From assembly GCA_003170415.1 (NCBI GenBank), contig PMZJ01000023.1, forward strand, positions 25,566-89,565: 64,000 nucleotides of DNA. Reading direction: 5' to 3'. This document shows, piece by piece, positions 17,280-27,472 of the stretch (positions are counted from its first letter, which is position 1; each line of letters starts with the position of its first letter). The stretch comes from Phycisphaerales bacterium (GTDB lineage Bacteria; Planctomycetota; Phycisphaerae; Sedimentisphaerales; Anaerobacaceae). The translations under genes and the position numbers were made by a program. The notes under the pieces are model-generated. The model saw only the letters and a program-made list of their open reading frames with translations. It did not search any database and was not told the DNA's origin.

Positions 17280-17340
17280 GCCCCGTTAGAAAAAATCGTG
17301 ATACAGAAGTTTCCAATAAATCGCGGATTTCTAACGGGGC
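17280..17340. repeat. Long-loop inverted repeat between divergent genes
   Basis: Perfect 13-bp arms (17280-17292 and 17328-17340, reading GCCCCGTTAGAAA and its complement) around a 35-nt loop. It sits between the divergent nrdR and Gfo/Idh promoters and lacks a T run, so it does not look like a terminator. Its arms resemble those of the inverted repeat at 19052-19117. It could be an operator or a dispersed element. Confidence 0.65.
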
Positions 17341-17356
17341 GGGTCTGATTTTACTT

Positions 17357-17384
17357 TTGACAAGCCCGGTCAATCGATTAGCAT
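17357..17384 (+). promoter_or_regulatory. Likely promoter of the Tat oxidoreductase gene
   Basis: TTGACA at 17357-17362, a 16-bp spacer, then TAGCAT at 17379-17384 (4 of 6 consensus bases), about 40 bp before the start codon. AAGGAG precedes the start codon at a suitable distance. Confidence 0.5.
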
Positions 17385-17423
17385 AAGTGCTGTATTACAA
17401 AACCTGATTTAAGGAGCAGTCAG

Positions 17424-19022
<1,599 letters not shown>

Positions 19023-19051
19023 TACTTTTTTTATTGCGATTCGGCGGATAA

Positions 19052-19117
19052 ATCCCGTGAGATATTAACCTTGCCCGCAACCAGCCGGTAATACGATGTA
19101 ATTTTATCTCACGGGAT
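19052..19117. repeat. Long-loop inverted repeat upstream of dnaB
   Basis: Perfect 13-bp arms ATCCCGTGAGATA (19052-19064) and its complement (19105-19117) around a 40-nt loop. It begins 30 bp after the oxidoreductase stop and ends 7 bp before the dnaB -35 box. Arm sequence is similar to the repeat at 17280-17340 (9 of 12 bases in the core). Confidence 0.65.
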
Positions 19118-19123
19118 AAACGT

Positions 19124-19152
19124 TTGACAGTTAGGGTCTGGCAATCTACAAT
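19124..19152 (+). promoter_or_regulatory. Sigma-70-type promoter of dnaB
   Basis: Perfect -35 TTGACA (19124-19129), a 17-bp spacer and -10 TACAAT (19147-19152), about 56 bp before the dnaB start codon. The best promoter match on the plus strand in the window. Confidence 0.7.
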
Positions 19153-19208
19153 TCCTATCTTGGCAGCGGAAGCACTCTGTGCGGAATTTTTATATCAACG
19201 GGATGTAA

Positions 19209-20723
19209 ATGGCGGACACGATAAGGGAAAATACGGGAAAACCGGAAGCCGGAAGACAGAAGACGGAAAACGGAAAACGGAAAAATAAGTACGAACGTCT
19301 GTCTCCCGTCGCCAGTCCTCTGTCTGCTGATAGTTTGATTAGCAAGATAATGCCTGAGTCGCTTGCCGCCGAGGCGGCGGTCCTCGGTTCGATGATTATT
19401 GACCCGGCCTGCATAGGCCAGGTAGTTGAGATGCTTGGCCGGGATTCCTTTTACCGGGTTGAGCACCAGTTGATTTACGACGCGGTAATTGCCCTTTACG
19501 AAAAAAACAGGGGTGATGGTATCGACGGCGTTCTGCTGCGTAATGAGCTTGAAGGCCGCAAACACTTAGAACAGGTTGGCGGCGTGGAATACTTAGGCAA
19601 GCTTGCCAACTCAGTTCCCAGTTCCGCCAACGTCGCCTATTACGCGGGAATCATAAAAGACAAGCAACTGCTTCGTGAGCTTATACAAACCGCTACTGAG
19701 ATTCTAAACGACGCCTACGACCCCACAGGGGAGTCCCTTGCGAAACTCGATGAGGCCGAGCAGCGAATCTTCGCGATTACCGATAAGCGGACCGCCGGGC
19801 AGGCGATAAATATAAAAGACCTCGTTACGCACGCATACGAGCTTATCGAGAAACGTGACGGGAAACACATCACGGGACTGGCTACCGGCTTTATGGCGCT
19901 CGACCAGATGACCTGCGGGCTGCAAAACGGCGAAATGATTATAATCGCCGGCAGACCAAGTATGGGCAAAACAGCCCTTGCGCTCAACATCGCGGAAAAT
20001 ATCGGTGTTGTTGAGAAGACGCCCGTTGCCATTTTCTCATTGGAAATGGGCCAGCAACAGTTGGCCGAGCGGTTCCTGTGCAGCGTGAGCCAGGTTGAGA
20101 GCCAGCTTGTGCGAAAGGGAATGTTGTCCACGGAACATTATCGCCGGCTCGTCGATGCCTGCGGCATACTTTCAGCAGCCCCCATATTTGTCGATGATAC
20201 CTCGACGCTGACGCCTCTGGAATTACGGGCCAAGGCGAGGCGATTGAAAAGTCAGTATGACATAAAATGCATATTCGTCGATTATCTGCAATTGATGCAG
20301 CTTGGCAATTCTCGTATCGAATCGCGCCAGCAGGAAATCACGACCATATCCCGCTATCTCAAGGCCCTTGCCCGCGAATTGAATATCCCCGTTGTGGTGC
20401 TTAGTCAGTTGAACCGTTCGCCTGAAGGGCGCGAGGGGCACCTGCCGAAGATGAGCGACCTGCGTGAAAGCGGCAGTATCGAGCAGGACGCGGACGTTGT
20501 TATACTGCTGCACCGCGAGGATTATTATCACAACGGAGAAAAGGATTACGAGCCGAACAATATCGCCAACGTGATAATCGCCAAGCAGCGAAACGGTCCG
20601 ACGGGGACTGCTGACCTTACGTTCCTGGATAAATTCACGCGGTTTGGGAATGCTGCTTCGTTTGTGGATGAGCCATCCACGGCTTTGCAGCAGGAGCCAT
20701 CCAGGGAAGAAACGCCGTTTTGA
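19209..20723 (+). CDS. dnaB: Replicative DNA helicase DnaB
   Basis: The hexameric helicase that unwinds DNA at the replication fork. The N-terminal domain begins properly at PESLAAEAAVLGSMIIDP (about residue 49). The RecA-like ATPase domain carries Walker A GRPSMGKT (about residues 248-255), a Walker B segment IKCIFVDYLQLMQL, and SQLNRSPEGR with LRESGSIEQDADVVILLHR. No intein is present. The first roughly 45 residues are abnormal: they are Lys/Glu/Asn-rich and encoded by short GA-rich repeats (see the repeat entry), so the true start may be the ATG just before PESLA, near 19350. Cytoplasmic. Confidence 0.97.
   Translation: MADTIRENTGKPEAGRQKTENGKRKNKYERLSPVASPLSADSLISKIMPESLAAEAAVLGSMIIDPACIGQVVEMLGRDSFYRVEHQLIYDAVIALYEKNRGDGIDGVLLRNELEGRKHLEQVGGVEYLGKLANSVPSSANVAYYAGIIKDKQLLRELIQTATEILNDAYDPTGESLAKLDEAEQRIFAITDKRTAGQAINIKDLVTHAYELIEKRDGKHITGLATGFMALDQMTCGLQNGEMIIIAGRPSMGKTALALNIAENIGVVEKTPVAIFSLEMGQQQLAERFLCSVSQVESQLVRKGMLSTEHYRRLVDACGILSAAPIFVDDTSTLTPLELRAKARRLKSQYDIKCIFVDYLQLMQLGNSRIESRQQEITTISRYLKALARELNIPVVVLSQLNRSPEGREGHLPKMSDLRESGSIEQDADVVILLHREDYYHNGEKDYEPNNIANVIIAKQRNGPTGTADLTFLDKFTRFGNAASFVDEPSTALQQEPSREETPF
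19235..19287. repeat. GA-rich spacer satellite reading into dnaB
   Basis: Degenerate tandem units of the CGGAAGC/CGGAAAA type, followed from about 19297 by a CTGTCTCC-type second run. They encode the odd N-terminal extension of the annotated DnaB frame. Such arrays normally sit between genes. Confidence 0.6.
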
Positions 20724-20751
20724 TTAGCGAAAAGCAAACTACAAAGATCCG

Positions 20752-20779
20752 AATGGCTTGGCCATCCCTTACGGGAGAC
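20752..20779 (+). repeat. Double-hairpin dispersed element, copy 1
   Basis: Contains ATGGCTTGGCCAT (hairpin with a TTG loop) directly followed by CCCTTACGGG (second hairpin) and ends in GAGAC. A near-identical copy lies inverted at 25215-25242 and a partial one at 33587-33613. It is embedded in an ACAAAG/ACGAAG-type spacer satellite between dnaB and bamA. Confidence 0.75.
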
Positions 20780-20841
20780 GCGAAGTAAAAAGGTAACAAG
20801 AAAAACTTTGTGTCCTGGTATCTTTGTGGTGAAAGGAAAAA

Positions 20842-23370
20842 GTGAAAAGAAGTTGGTGTAAGGTTTCGATGTTGGTATGTCTTGCCCTGGTTTGCGTTCG
20901 GCCCGTCTGCGCTGCTGACGCTAATTCTGCTGGTCCGGCAGGGGGGGACTCCAACCAGATAACTTCTGCTGTTCCGGCAGGTGTGGATTCCAACCAGATA
21001 ACTTCTGCCGTTTCGGCAGGCATGGATTCCAACCAGATAGCTTCTGCCGTTCCGGCAGGGGGGGACTCCAACCAGATAACTTCTGCTGTTCCGACGGGCA
21101 TGGATTCCAACCAGACAATTTCTGCTGTTCGCGTGGAAGGCAACGTCAGCGTAAAGGTCTCTGAAATCCTCACGAAAGTCCGCACAAGACAGGGTGACAT
21201 ATTCAATCCGGGCGTCGCAACGGAGGATGTGAAGCGAATAGCCGAAGTCAAAGGCGTCGAATACTGCTATTACAACACAAAAGCGGTTGATGGGGGTATC
21301 GAACTGACATTTGTCGTTGTCGAGAAAAATCTCATAAGGTCGATTGAGTTCGTCGGCAATAAGGCGTTCAAGGGTAAAAAACTGCAGGAAAAGCTCGGCT
21401 TTAAGGTGGGCGACTATCTTGACCCGGTCCTGGCGCGTACCTACGCGACCACTATCCTTGAGTTCTACCGTCAGAGCGGTTTTCCATATACCGAGATAAC
21501 GCTCGATACCGCAAAATTATCCACCGGCAAGCTGGTCTATACCGTCAAGGAAGGCCCGCGGGTAAAAATCGATTCGGTAAAATTCAGCGGCAATAAATTC
21601 CTTAAATCGGGCGAGCTGAAGAAGGCCATCAAGACCTGCACCCGCAATTGGGTATTGTTCCAGAAATACTACAACGAAGAGGAGCTTAACGAGGATGTTT
21701 CGAAGCTTCAGCGGGTATATCAGAGAAAAGGTTTCCTTAACGCCAAAATCGAGGCCCAGCGGGAGTTCAACGCCGACAAGAGCAAAATCCGCATCACCTT
21801 TGCTATCGAGGAAGGCACTCCTTATTCGGTTAAAAACACCATTTTTACCGGCAACGAGCAGTACGACAGCAAGAAGCTGTATGAGCAGTTGACGCTGCTG
21901 AACGGCCAGACCTATAACGAGCAAATGGCCGAAACCGATACAAAGCAGCTTACTAAGTTATACAGGGGAACCGGCTTTATTGACACGAAGGTCGAGCGTG
22001 GTATCAAGTTTGTTTCAGACAAGATGGTTGTTATCGAATACACGGTAAAAGAAGGCAACCGTTTTCGCATAGGCCAGATAACAATCACCGGCAATGAGCA
22101 GACCAAGGACAAGGTTGTTCGACGCGTACTCGACGAGTACGACTTCCAGCCGGGCAAATGGTATAACGGCGATATCGCCCGCGGGGACGGTAAAGGCGAA
22201 CTCGAAAAAACCCTCCAGCAGACTCTGCTTACCGAACGCGACGGGGCGACAATTACGCCGTCCGGTTCAACCCCCGGTCAAAAGGACGCCCGGGTCAGTA
22301 TCATTGAGGGCAAAACGGGTATGATTATGCTGGGTGCCGGCGTATCCAGCGACAGCGGCGTTATGGGCCAGCTAACCTATGAGCAGAGAAATTTAGACAT
22401 TGGCGACGAGCCCAACAGTCTCTCAGATTTCGTCACAGGCAAGGCCTTAAAGGGGGGTGGGCAGACCCTGCGAATCGCCTTGCAGCCAGGTACTGAATTG
22501 AGCACATATTCTGTTAGTTTTACCGAACCCTATCTCAACGACAAACCCGTCAGTTTGGATTTGGCCGGTTCGAGCTGGGAAAGATGGCGCGAATGCTATA
22601 ACGAAGACAGATTAAAAGGATTTGTCGGCTTAGGCAAGCGAGAGAAAGACAAGTGGCAGGAGAATATCGGGTTACGCGTTGAAAATGTCGGTATCAAGGA
22701 CGTTGACCCTTGTGCGCCAAAAGAAATAAAAGACGTTGCGGGTAATAATTTTCTCACGGGTGTCCGGGTTGGTGTCGGCAGAGACCAGACCGATAACAAG
22801 TTCAATCCCTCAAACGGTCAGAATTTCGACGTCTCTTATGAGCAAGTTGCCGGCGACTTTACTTTTGGCATTGCCAGCGGCACCTACAGAAGATATTTCA
22901 CCCTTTATGAGGATTTGGCCGAGCGAAAGACCATTCTGGCCACCAAACTTTCGGCGGCGACCGTCGTAGGTGATGCGCCGCCCTTTGAGAAGTTCTACGC
23001 CGGCGGCAGCGGCTCCTATGGTATCCGCGGTTTCCAGTATCGTGGAGTAAGCACAAGGGGCCTCCAGACCGGCCTCCCGGCAGGAGTAACTCCCGAACGA
23101 AGAGACCCCATCGGCAGCGACTGGATATTCCTGGCAAATGCTGAAACTGCCGTTCCGCTCATCGGCGATAATATATCGATGCTGTTTTTTATTGACAGCG
23201 GTGCCATTGATACCGGCGGTTACCGCGTCGGCGCGGGCACCGGTTTTCAGATAATGATACCGCAGTGGTTCGGGCCTGTTCCTATGCGGTTTGAACTTGC
23301 AGCGCCCCTGATGAAAAGCGAAGGCGACAGGACGCAGGTCTTTAGTTTCTCCGTGGGAACCTTGTTCTGA
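20842..23370 (+). CDS. bamA: Outer-membrane protein assembly factor BamA
   Basis: The core of the machine that folds beta-barrel proteins into the outer membrane. The start is GTG at 20842, with GAAAGG upstream and a clear signal peptide (cleavage after about residue 24). Residues 32-96 are five 13-residue repeats of the form PAGxDSNQITSAV, an unusual linker before the first POTRA domain. POTRA domains follow (about 97-430, with repeated VEFVGNKAFKGKKL/ITGNEQTKDKVV-type starts), then the Omp85 barrel (about 480-842) ending in FSFSVGTLF with a terminal Phe. The next gene encodes a Skp-type chaperone, then come lipid A genes, making an envelope biogenesis block. Confidence 0.95.
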   Translation: MKRSWCKVSMLVCLALVCVRPVCAADANSAGPAGGDSNQITSAVPAGVDSNQITSAVSAGMDSNQIASAVPAGGDSNQITSAVPTGMDSNQTISAVRVEGNVSVKVSEILTKVRTRQGDIFNPGVATEDVKRIAEVKGVEYCYYNTKAVDGGIELTFVVVEKNLIRSIEFVGNKAFKGKKLQEKLGFKVGDYLDPVLARTYATTILEFYRQSGFPYTEITLDTAKLSTGKLVYTVKEGPRVKIDSVKFSGNKFLKSGELKKAIKTCTRNWVLFQKYYNEEELNEDVSKLQRVYQRKGFLNAKIEAQREFNADKSKIRITFAIEEGTPYSVKNTIFTGNEQYDSKKLYEQLTLLNGQTYNEQMAETDTKQLTKLYRGTGFIDTKVERGIKFVSDKMVVIEYTVKEGNRFRIGQITITGNEQTKDKVVRRVLDEYDFQPGKWYNGDIARGDGKGELEKTLQQTLLTERDGATITPSGSTPGQKDARVSIIEGKTGMIMLGAGVSSDSGVMGQLTYEQRNLDIGDEPNSLSDFVTGKALKGGGQTLRIALQPGTELSTYSVSFTEPYLNDKPVSLDLAGSSWERWRECYNEDRLKGFVGLGKREKDKWQENIGLRVENVGIKDVDPCAPKEIKDVAGNNFLTGVRVGVGRDQTDNKFNPSNGQNFDVSYEQVAGDFTFGIASGTYRRYFTLYEDLAERKTILATKLSAATVVGDAPPFEKFYAGGSGSYGIRGFQYRGVSTRGLQTGLPAGVTPERRDPIGSDWIFLANAETAVPLIGDNISMLFFIDSGAIDTGGYRVGAGTGFQIMIPQWFGPVPMRFELAAPLMKSEGDRTQVFSFSVGTLF
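20935..21129 (+). repeat. Five tandem 39-bp repeats in the bamA linker
   Basis: Five in-frame copies of a 39-bp unit encoding 13 residues (consensus PAGxDSNQITSAV). The copies differ by a few bases each. They lie between the signal peptide and POTRA 1, so copy number could change without breaking the frame. Confidence 0.92.
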
Positions 23371-23527
23371 TGTCCAATTTATTGGGGCATGGGGGTTTGC
23401 GGAATTCTTAAATCTTTCGTAAAATACTGCTGCGTATGGATTGATAGTCGGTTATTGGTAATTGATGATTTACCGGTATCGCTTGGAACGTCCGAACGGC
23501 GCAATAATCAATGAGAAAGGGAAAATT

Positions 23528-24106
23528 ATGAAGCTAAAGTCAATCATTGTTATGGTTCTTGTAATAGTAATGTCAGGTTTTATTATGAACGCCTGGGCCG
23601 CTGATAATAAGTGTCTCAAAATAGGCGTTGTCAGCGTCCGCAAGATATTCCAGGATTGCAAGCGCAACACGAAGTACAGGCAGGAAATGTCGGTCGAGCG
23701 GGATAAGCTCGAAGCGGAACTTGAGAGTTTGTCTAAAGATATAGACGCCAGCAAAAGCAGGTTGAAAATGCTGAAACCGGGCAGCGCGGATTATTTATCG
23801 GATATGAAGGACGTGCTCGAAAAACAGGGGAGTTTGCAGGCCAAGCAGGAATACTTCAAACGCCAGATGGATATGCGCGAGCAGGCCGTCATTGAGCAGC
23901 TTTTCAAAGATGTTATTAATGCCACCGCGGTAGTCGCCAAAGAAAAAGGATTTGACATGGTGTTCGAAAAAAGCGAGCCGGACCTTCCGGCTGCCAACTC
24001 AAATGAGCTTACGCTGACAATAAGTACGTACAAGGTCTTGTATAACGCCGGTTGCGAAGATATTACTGATGCGGTTATGGCGAAAGTTGACGCGAATTCA
24101 ATATAG
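23528..24106 (+). CDS. OmpH/Skp-family periplasmic chaperone
   Basis: A 192-residue protein that likely escorts unfolded outer-membrane proteins to BamA. The ATG at 23528 is preferred to an in-frame ATG 66 bases upstream because GAAAGGG lies at a good distance and a signal peptide begins there, ending ...MNAWA-A. The mature protein starts with CLKIGVVSVRKIFQDC, the family's first beta strand, then a long charged coiled-coil region (about 45-130) and a C-terminal VVAKEKGFDMVFEKSE segment typical of Skp. It lies 157 bp after bamA and 24 bp before lpxD, in the usual bamA-skp-lpxD order. Confidence 0.92.
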   Translation: MKLKSIIVMVLVIVMSGFIMNAWAADNKCLKIGVVSVRKIFQDCKRNTKYRQEMSVERDKLEAELESLSKDIDASKSRLKMLKPGSADYLSDMKDVLEKQGSLQAKQEYFKRQMDMREQAVIEQLFKDVINATAVVAKEKGFDMVFEKSEPDLPAANSNELTLTISTYKVLYNAGCEDITDAVMAKVDANSI

Positions 24107-24130
24107 AAATTACTGCCATAAGAAGGCATT

Positions 24131-25186
24131 ATGGAACTAACGGTCAAAGAACTGGCTAATCGACTTGGGGCAGAGTTAATCGGCGACGGGGCTGACGTTA
24201 TTCGTTCGGTTGGGCCTGTCGGCTACGCGGACCAGGCGACGCTGACTTTTCTGGCGGACGAAAAACATCTCGCTGAGCTGAAAAAATCCTGTTGCGGTGC
24301 CGCGATAGTCAATAAGGCAATCGAGGGGTTTTCGCAACCCCAGTTGCTTGTGAAAAATGTCAATGCAGCCCTGATTGATGCGTTGAAGATTTTTGCGCCG
24401 AAGCTTCGTCCTGCCGTGCCGGGCGTGGACTCGACCGCCAAGGTTGGCGCCGGCGTTAAAATGGGCAAAAACGTGTCGATTGGTGCCTGTGTTGTTATTG
24501 AGGACGGCGTTGAAATCGGGGACGATACGATTATTGCCGCTGGATGCAAAATCGGCCAGAACACGAAAATAGGTCGGGCCACCCGGCTCGACTGCAACGT
24601 CGTTATTTATCACAACTGCACAATCGGAAATAATGTTGTAATTCAGGCCAACACTACAATCGGCTCCGTTGGCTTTGGCTATTCCTTTATCGACGGCGCT
24701 CATCGACTAATCCCGCACAACGGTGTCGTCGTTATCGAGGATTATGTCGAGATAGGCGCCAATAGCTGCGTTGACAGGGCAAAATTCGGTGAGACGCGAA
24801 TCGGCGCCGGGACGAAAATAGACAATCTTGTTCAAATTGCTCATAACGTCATTATCGGCAAGCGCTGCCTGATAGCAGGCCAGGCCGGCGTAGCCGGCAG
24901 TAGCAAGCTCGGCGACGGCGTTTTTCTGGGTGGGCAGGTGGCAGTGTCTGACAATATTGAGATTGGCGACGGTGTTATGGTCGGTGGGCAGGCGGGCGTG
25001 ATTAACAACGTCCCGCCCGGCAAACAACTGGCCTGGTCGCCGGCTATTGAACGCAAAGAAGCGTTTCGCGCGTTCGCCAGCATCTTGCGATTGCCCACAA
25101 TCATCGAGCAGTTCAAAAAATTATCAGCAAGGGTCGATAAACTTGAAACCACGAAGACACAAAGCCACGAAGAAAAAATAAAGTAA
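24131..25186 (+). CDS. lpxD: UDP-3-O-acylglucosamine N-acyltransferase LpxD
   Basis: Third step of lipid A synthesis: adds the N-linked acyl chain. The N-terminal uridine-binding domain (residues 1-100, [12 protein letters not shown]) is followed by a left-handed parallel beta-helix of hexapeptide repeats (about 100-300) with [20 protein letters not shown] and the C-terminal helix. GAAGG precedes the ATG. The last 14 residues (from about 338) are encoded by an ACGAAGACACAAAG-type spacer repeat and are probably not native family sequence. The next gene is lpxC-fabZ, 73 bp downstream, then lpxA. Confidence 0.96.
   Translation: MELTVKELANRLGAELIGDGADVIRSVGPVGYADQATLTFLADEKHLAELKKSCCGAAIVNKAIEGFSQPQLLVKNVNAALIDALKIFAPKLRPAVPGVDSTAKVGAGVKMGKNVSIGACVVIEDGVEIGDDTIIAAGCKIGQNTKIGRATRLDCNVVIYHNCTIGNNVVIQANTTIGSVGFGYSFIDGAHRLIPHNGVVVIEDYVEIGANSCVDRAKFGETRIGAGTKIDNLVQIAHNVIIGKRCLIAGQAGVAGSSKLGDGVFLGGQVAVSDNIEIGDGVMVGGQAGVINNVPPGKQLAWSPAIERKEAFRAFASILRLPTIIEQFKKLSARVDKLETTKTQSHEEKIK
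25148..25172 (+). repeat. ACGAAGACACAAAG-type spacer satellite in the lpxD 3' end
   Basis: Short degenerate units (ACCACGAAGACACAAAGCC) that are a known type of intergenic filler in many bacterial genomes. Here they form the last codons of lpxD, so the stop codon lies inside or after the repeat. A related sequence (CTACAAAGA...CGCGAAG) flanks copy 1 of the double-hairpin element near 20740-20785. Confidence 0.6.
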
Positions 25187-25214
25187 AAGAAAAAAGAAAT
25201 ATTTTTGTCCTGGT

Positions 25215-25242
25215 GTCTCCCGAAAGGGATGGCCAAGCCATT
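25215..25242 (-). repeat. Double-hairpin dispersed element, copy 2
   Basis: Reverse-complement copy of the element at 20752-20779, differing at one central position (CCCTTTCGGG versus CCCTTACGGG). It interrupts a GTGTCCTGGTGTCT/TGTGGTG spacer sequence whose uninterrupted form is visible at 20810-20833. Confidence 0.75.
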
Positions 25243-25259
25243 AGTGGTGAAGACAAAAA

Positions 25260-26570
25260 ATGAAACTGCAAAAGACGATAGCAACCCCGACATCGCTTAG
25301 CGGCAGGGGCCTGTTTGGCGGCAAAGAAGCGTCGGTGGTTTTTCGCCCTGCTCCGGTCGATACCGGCGTGGTTTTCGTCCGCACCGATTTGGCCGAGCCG
25401 GTCCGCATCAGGGCCATCGCCCTTAATATCGGCGAACGAACCCGCCGAACCACCATAAAGAAAGGTCCCGTCAGCATCGAGACCGTCGAGCATTGCCTGG
25501 CAGCCGTCGCTGCCCTTGAAATAGATAATCTCACTATCGAAATCGACGCACCTGAGCTGCCCGCGGTGGATTGCAGCGCCGGTGAGTTTTTCCGGGTGTT
25601 GAGCCAGGCGGGCCTCGTCGAACAGGAGGCGCCGCGGCACGAATTCACAATCCAGGAACCTATTTTCATCACCTCTGGCGATGCTTCCATATACGCGCTT
25701 CCCTTTTCAGACGATACGCTGAATATCACATACGACCTTGACTACGGCGGACACACCGGAATCGGGAGACAGATTTACAGTTGTCGCCTCACTCCCGACA
25801 GTTTCGAGAAAAACCTCGCCCGCGCAAGAACATTCCTCCTTGAGGTTGAGGCCAGGCAATTTCAGGCGCATGGTATGGGGACACATCTTACGCCAAGAGA
25901 TATTCTTGTTATTGACTCCGACGGCCCCATTAAAAACTCCTACAGGTTTCCCGATGAGTGCGTCAGGCATAAAATAGTTGACCTCATAGGTGACCTTTCG
26001 CTGGTCGGCAGGGCAATCAAAGGCAGAATCGTATCCTACAAAAGCGGCCACTCCCTGAACCATCAGCTTGTGCACAAGTTATACGAGGCCGCCGAACGAC
26101 AGGAACGCACCGCCAAATTCGGCACCGACGCCCTGCTCGATATCCGCGCAATCGCCAAGATACTCCCGCACCGCTATCCGTTTTTGCTGGTTGACAAGGT
26201 AATTGAGCTTGAAAGCGACGGCTTCATAAAAGGCATAAAAAACGTAACCTTCAATGAGCATTTTTTCCAGGGGCATTTTCCCGGCACGCCCATTATGCCG
26301 GGCGTTCTTATCGTCGAGGCAATGGCCCAGATATCAGGCCTGCTGTTTGCCCAGCGGCTTGAGCACACAGGCAAGCTGGCCTTTCTTCTCAGTATGGATG
26401 GTGTCAAGCTTCGCAAGGCCGTCGTGCCTGGCGACCAGCTTGTTCTCATATCGGAGGCCGTAAAAAGCCATACGCGAAGCGCCCATTGCAAATGCAAGGC
26501 GATGGTCGGCGACGCGGTTGTCGCCGAATGTGAGCTCAAGTTTATGCTCGTGGATAATGACAAGCTATAG
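25260..26570 (+). CDS. lpxC-fabZ: Bifunctional LpxC deacetylase / FabZ dehydratase
   Basis: A fusion of UDP-3-O-acyl-GlcNAc deacetylase (committed lipid A step) and 3-hydroxyacyl-ACP dehydratase (fatty acid synthesis). The LpxC part (residues 1-285) has the zinc ligands His78 (VEHCLAAV), His237 and Asp241 (HKIVD) and the catalytic His264 (SGHSLNH). The FabZ part (from about 295) has LPHRYPFLLVDKV, catalytic His339 (GHFPGTPIMPG) and Glu353. All key residues are present, so both activities are expected. Such fusions are known in Bacteroidetes and other groups. It is placed between lpxD and lpxA, which compete for the same hydroxyacyl-ACP that FabZ consumes. Confidence 0.97.
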   Translation: MKLQKTIATPTSLSGRGLFGGKEASVVFRPAPVDTGVVFVRTDLAEPVRIRAIALNIGERTRRTTIKKGPVSIETVEHCLAAVAALEIDNLTIEIDAPELPAVDCSAGEFFRVLSQAGLVEQEAPRHEFTIQEPIFITSGDASIYALPFSDDTLNITYDLDYGGHTGIGRQIYSCRLTPDSFEKNLARARTFLLEVEARQFQAHGMGTHLTPRDILVIDSDGPIKNSYRFPDECVRHKIVDLIGDLSLVGRAIKGRIVSYKSGHSLNHQLVHKLYEAAERQERTAKFGTDALLDIRAIAKILPHRYPFLLVDKVIELESDGFIKGIKNVTFNEHFFQGHFPGTPIMPGVLIVEAMAQISGLLFAQRLEHTGKLAFLLSMDGVKLRKAVVPGDQLVLISEAVKSHTRSAHCKCKAMVGDAVVAECELKFMLVDNDKL

Positions 26571-26600
26571 AACATTAAAATCGAAATACAGGATGCCATA

Positions 26601-27407
26601 ATGAAAAAGGTTCATTCTACCGCGGTTATTGAAGACGGGGCCATTATACAGGACGGCGTCGCAATAGGACCTCACTGCTTTGTCGGCAGCGGCACATCAA
26701 TCGGCGAAGGGACCATCCTCGAAGCCAATGTCGTCATCGATAAAAACGTCCGTATCGGAAAACGTAATCATCTGTTTCCCAATTGCGTAGTAGGCGGACA
26801 GCCCCAGATACTGAATCTTGGCCCCGACGCCAAAATAGGCGGCCTGGTAATCGGCGACGACAACACAATTCGCGAACAGGTTACTATTCATCCGAGTATG
26901 CACCACGACGCCCTTACTAAAATCGGCAATTCCAATCTGATTATGGTTGGCGTGCATATAGGCCACGATTGTATTCTTGAAGACAAAATCGTTTTGAGCA
27001 ACTTCACCCAGCTAAGCGGTCACTGCAAAATCGAAACTGGCGTCTGGCTCTCAGGCGTCGTCCTGCTCCATCAGTTTGTTACTATCGGCAGATGGTGCTA
27101 CGCCGCGGGGCTGGCAGGAGTCAACAAGGACGTACCGCCTTTTCTCATTGTCAGCGGCCACTACCCGCCGGAAGTTCGAGGCGTCAATAAACGAGGCCTC
27201 AAACGCGCAGGACTGAATGAAAAACAGCAGAAGGCAATCAATGATGCCTACAAGCATCTCTACCGCGATGACAAAAAGCCATTGCTGCATAAGGCGAAGG
27301 AAATGGCCAAAGAAACCGGTCTCGATGAGAATGTTCGCGATATGGTTGATGCTATTCTAAAAAGCAGCGAACATCGCTACGGCAGGTATCTCGAAAAATT
27401 CAGGTAA
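26601..27407 (+). CDS. lpxA: UDP-N-acetylglucosamine acyltransferase LpxA
   Basis: First step of lipid A synthesis. The 268-residue length is normal. A hexapeptide-repeat beta-helix (residues 1-190) includes HIGHDC with His122 at the position of the catalytic His125 of E. coli, followed by a C-terminal helical domain (VRGVNKRGLKRAGLNEKQQ). AGGAT lies 7 bases before the ATG. It is 30 bp after lpxC-fabZ and 65 bp before a Gfo/Idh gene. That neighbour may modify the sugar substrate, so LpxA could use a 3-amino sugar; this is only inferred. Confidence 0.96.
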   Translation: MKKVHSTAVIEDGAIIQDGVAIGPHCFVGSGTSIGEGTILEANVVIDKNVRIGKRNHLFPNCVVGGQPQILNLGPDAKIGGLVIGDDNTIREQVTIHPSMHHDALTKIGNSNLIMVGVHIGHDCILEDKIVLSNFTQLSGHCKIETGVWLSGVVLLHQFVTIGRWCYAAGLAGVNKDVPPFLIVSGHYPPEVRGVNKRGLKRAGLNEKQQKAINDAYKHLYRDDKKPLLHKAKEMAKETGLDENVRDMVDAILKSSEHRYGRYLEKFR

Positions 27408-27472
27408 CGAGCGAAGAATGGGTCAGGAGTATTTTTTCATAGCATACTCGCCCGGCCATTAAAAGGATTGAT

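Noticed and set aside
20935-21129. Possible CRISPR-like array
   Set aside because: The 39-bp units are directly adjacent without spacers, in frame with bamA and coding for a regular peptide repeat. A tandem repeat, not a CRISPR.
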